64,000 bases of DNA. It comes from Prostheceraeus crozeri (taxonomy: Eukaryota; Platyhelminthes; Polycladida; Euryleptidae). This document shows, one piece after another, positions 63,956 to 64,000 of this stretch. Location: contig CAJQUW010009088.1 in assembly GCA_907163375.1 (NCBI GenBank), positions 62,001 through 126,000 on the forward strand. The letters are read 5' to 3'. A program made the position numbers and the translations under genes. The notes beneath the pieces were generated by a model. It saw nothing but the letters and a program-made list of their open reading frames with translations, searched no databases and was not told where the DNA came from. Position 1 is the stretch's first letter; each line of letters opens with the position of its first letter.

Positions 63956-64000
63956 TTGTAAATTTGCAAACAGGATTGATCAGACAAAATTGAGAGGGGA

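Larger units (their letters stand above)
47608..64000. mobile_element. Polinton (Maverick) R, partial, runs off right edge
   Basis: Contains a zinc/coiled-coil gene (+), a small gene (-), a spliced PolB (+), a TBP-like gene (-), two ssDNA-binding-like paralogues (-), a further small gene (-), a DEDD-exonuclease-like gene (-) and a Pro-rich gene (-). Capsid, ATPase, integrase and protease genes would lie beyond the right edge. The left boundary is uncertain: a leader related to Polinton L starts at 47.6 kb, but a satellite separates it from the first gene at 50.7 kb. The order mirrors Polinton L. Several genes are broken (about eight or more breaks in view). Confidence 0.75.

Noticed and set aside
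1-64000. tRNA, rRNA or snRNA genes
   Set aside because: No convincing B-box, cloverleaf or snRNA features noticed on either strand by eye; a covariance-model scan would be decisive.

Overview
The window looks like a transposon-dense stretch of an invertebrate animal genome (AT-rich, eukaryotic promoters with TATA and CCAAT boxes, GT-AG introns, AATAAA signals). I recognise no host gene. Nearly all the supportable content is mobile DNA: three Polinton (Maverick) elements, a P-element/THAP remnant, a LINE, two hAT elements with target-site duplications, a nested TA-flanked MITE, a pogo/Tigger remnant and a BEL/Pao remnant. The species cannot be decided from the sequence.

Layout. 1-7.2 kb (perhaps to 8.5 kb) is a degraded Polinton (L) read mainly on the minus strand: PolB leaving the left edge, a divergent small gene, tandem and direct repeats, a zinc/coiled-coil gene and its spliced leader. 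7.4-8.5 kb holds about 292-bp tandem repeats and a GC-rich block. 9.6-11.4 kb is a broken P-element-like gene (THAP domain, then transposase core). 12,920-32,953 is a nearly full-length Polinton (M) bounded by 83-bp terminal inverted repeats with three mismatches. Its plus strand carries a UBA/RING (IAP-like) gene, several unknown genes, a candidate ssDNA-binding gene, packaging ATPase, integrase with chromodomain, minor and major capsid genes and the adenain-type protease. Its minus strand carries a TBP-like gene, PolB and a multi-exon zinc/coiled-coil gene. A divergent pair of small genes sits next to the right terminus. It is broken in roughly eight places but looks young.

34.5-36.5 kb is a 5'-truncated LINE. 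37.8-40.4 kb is a hAT element with a nested MITE, and 41.6-42.7 kb is a non-autonomous hAT with a perfect 8-bp target duplication. 43.3-44.0 kb is a pogo/Tigger remnant and 44.5-46.4 kb a BEL/Pao remnant. 46.8-48.2 kb resembles the region beside element L. 48,238-50,637 is a 114-bp satellite with a 7-mer higher-order period. From about 50.6 kb (possibly 47.6 kb) to the right edge runs a third Polinton (R): zinc/coiled-coil gene, a small minus gene, spliced PolB, a repeat-rich convergent zone, a TBP-like gene, two candidate ssDNA-binding paralogues, a second copy of the small minus gene family and a DEDD-exonuclease-like gene. L and R share gene order in mirror orientation.

The most interesting signals are: a TATA-binding-protein-like gene in two of the Polintons; a UBA/RING gene resembling inhibitors of apoptosis; a zinc/coiled-coil/zinc gene in all three; a DEDD-exonuclease-like gene; AP-1-type sites repeated around Polinton promoters; a family of hairpins with a CTAT loop in leader introns; and the higher-order satellite. 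All Polinton and LTR material is treated as fossil sequence.
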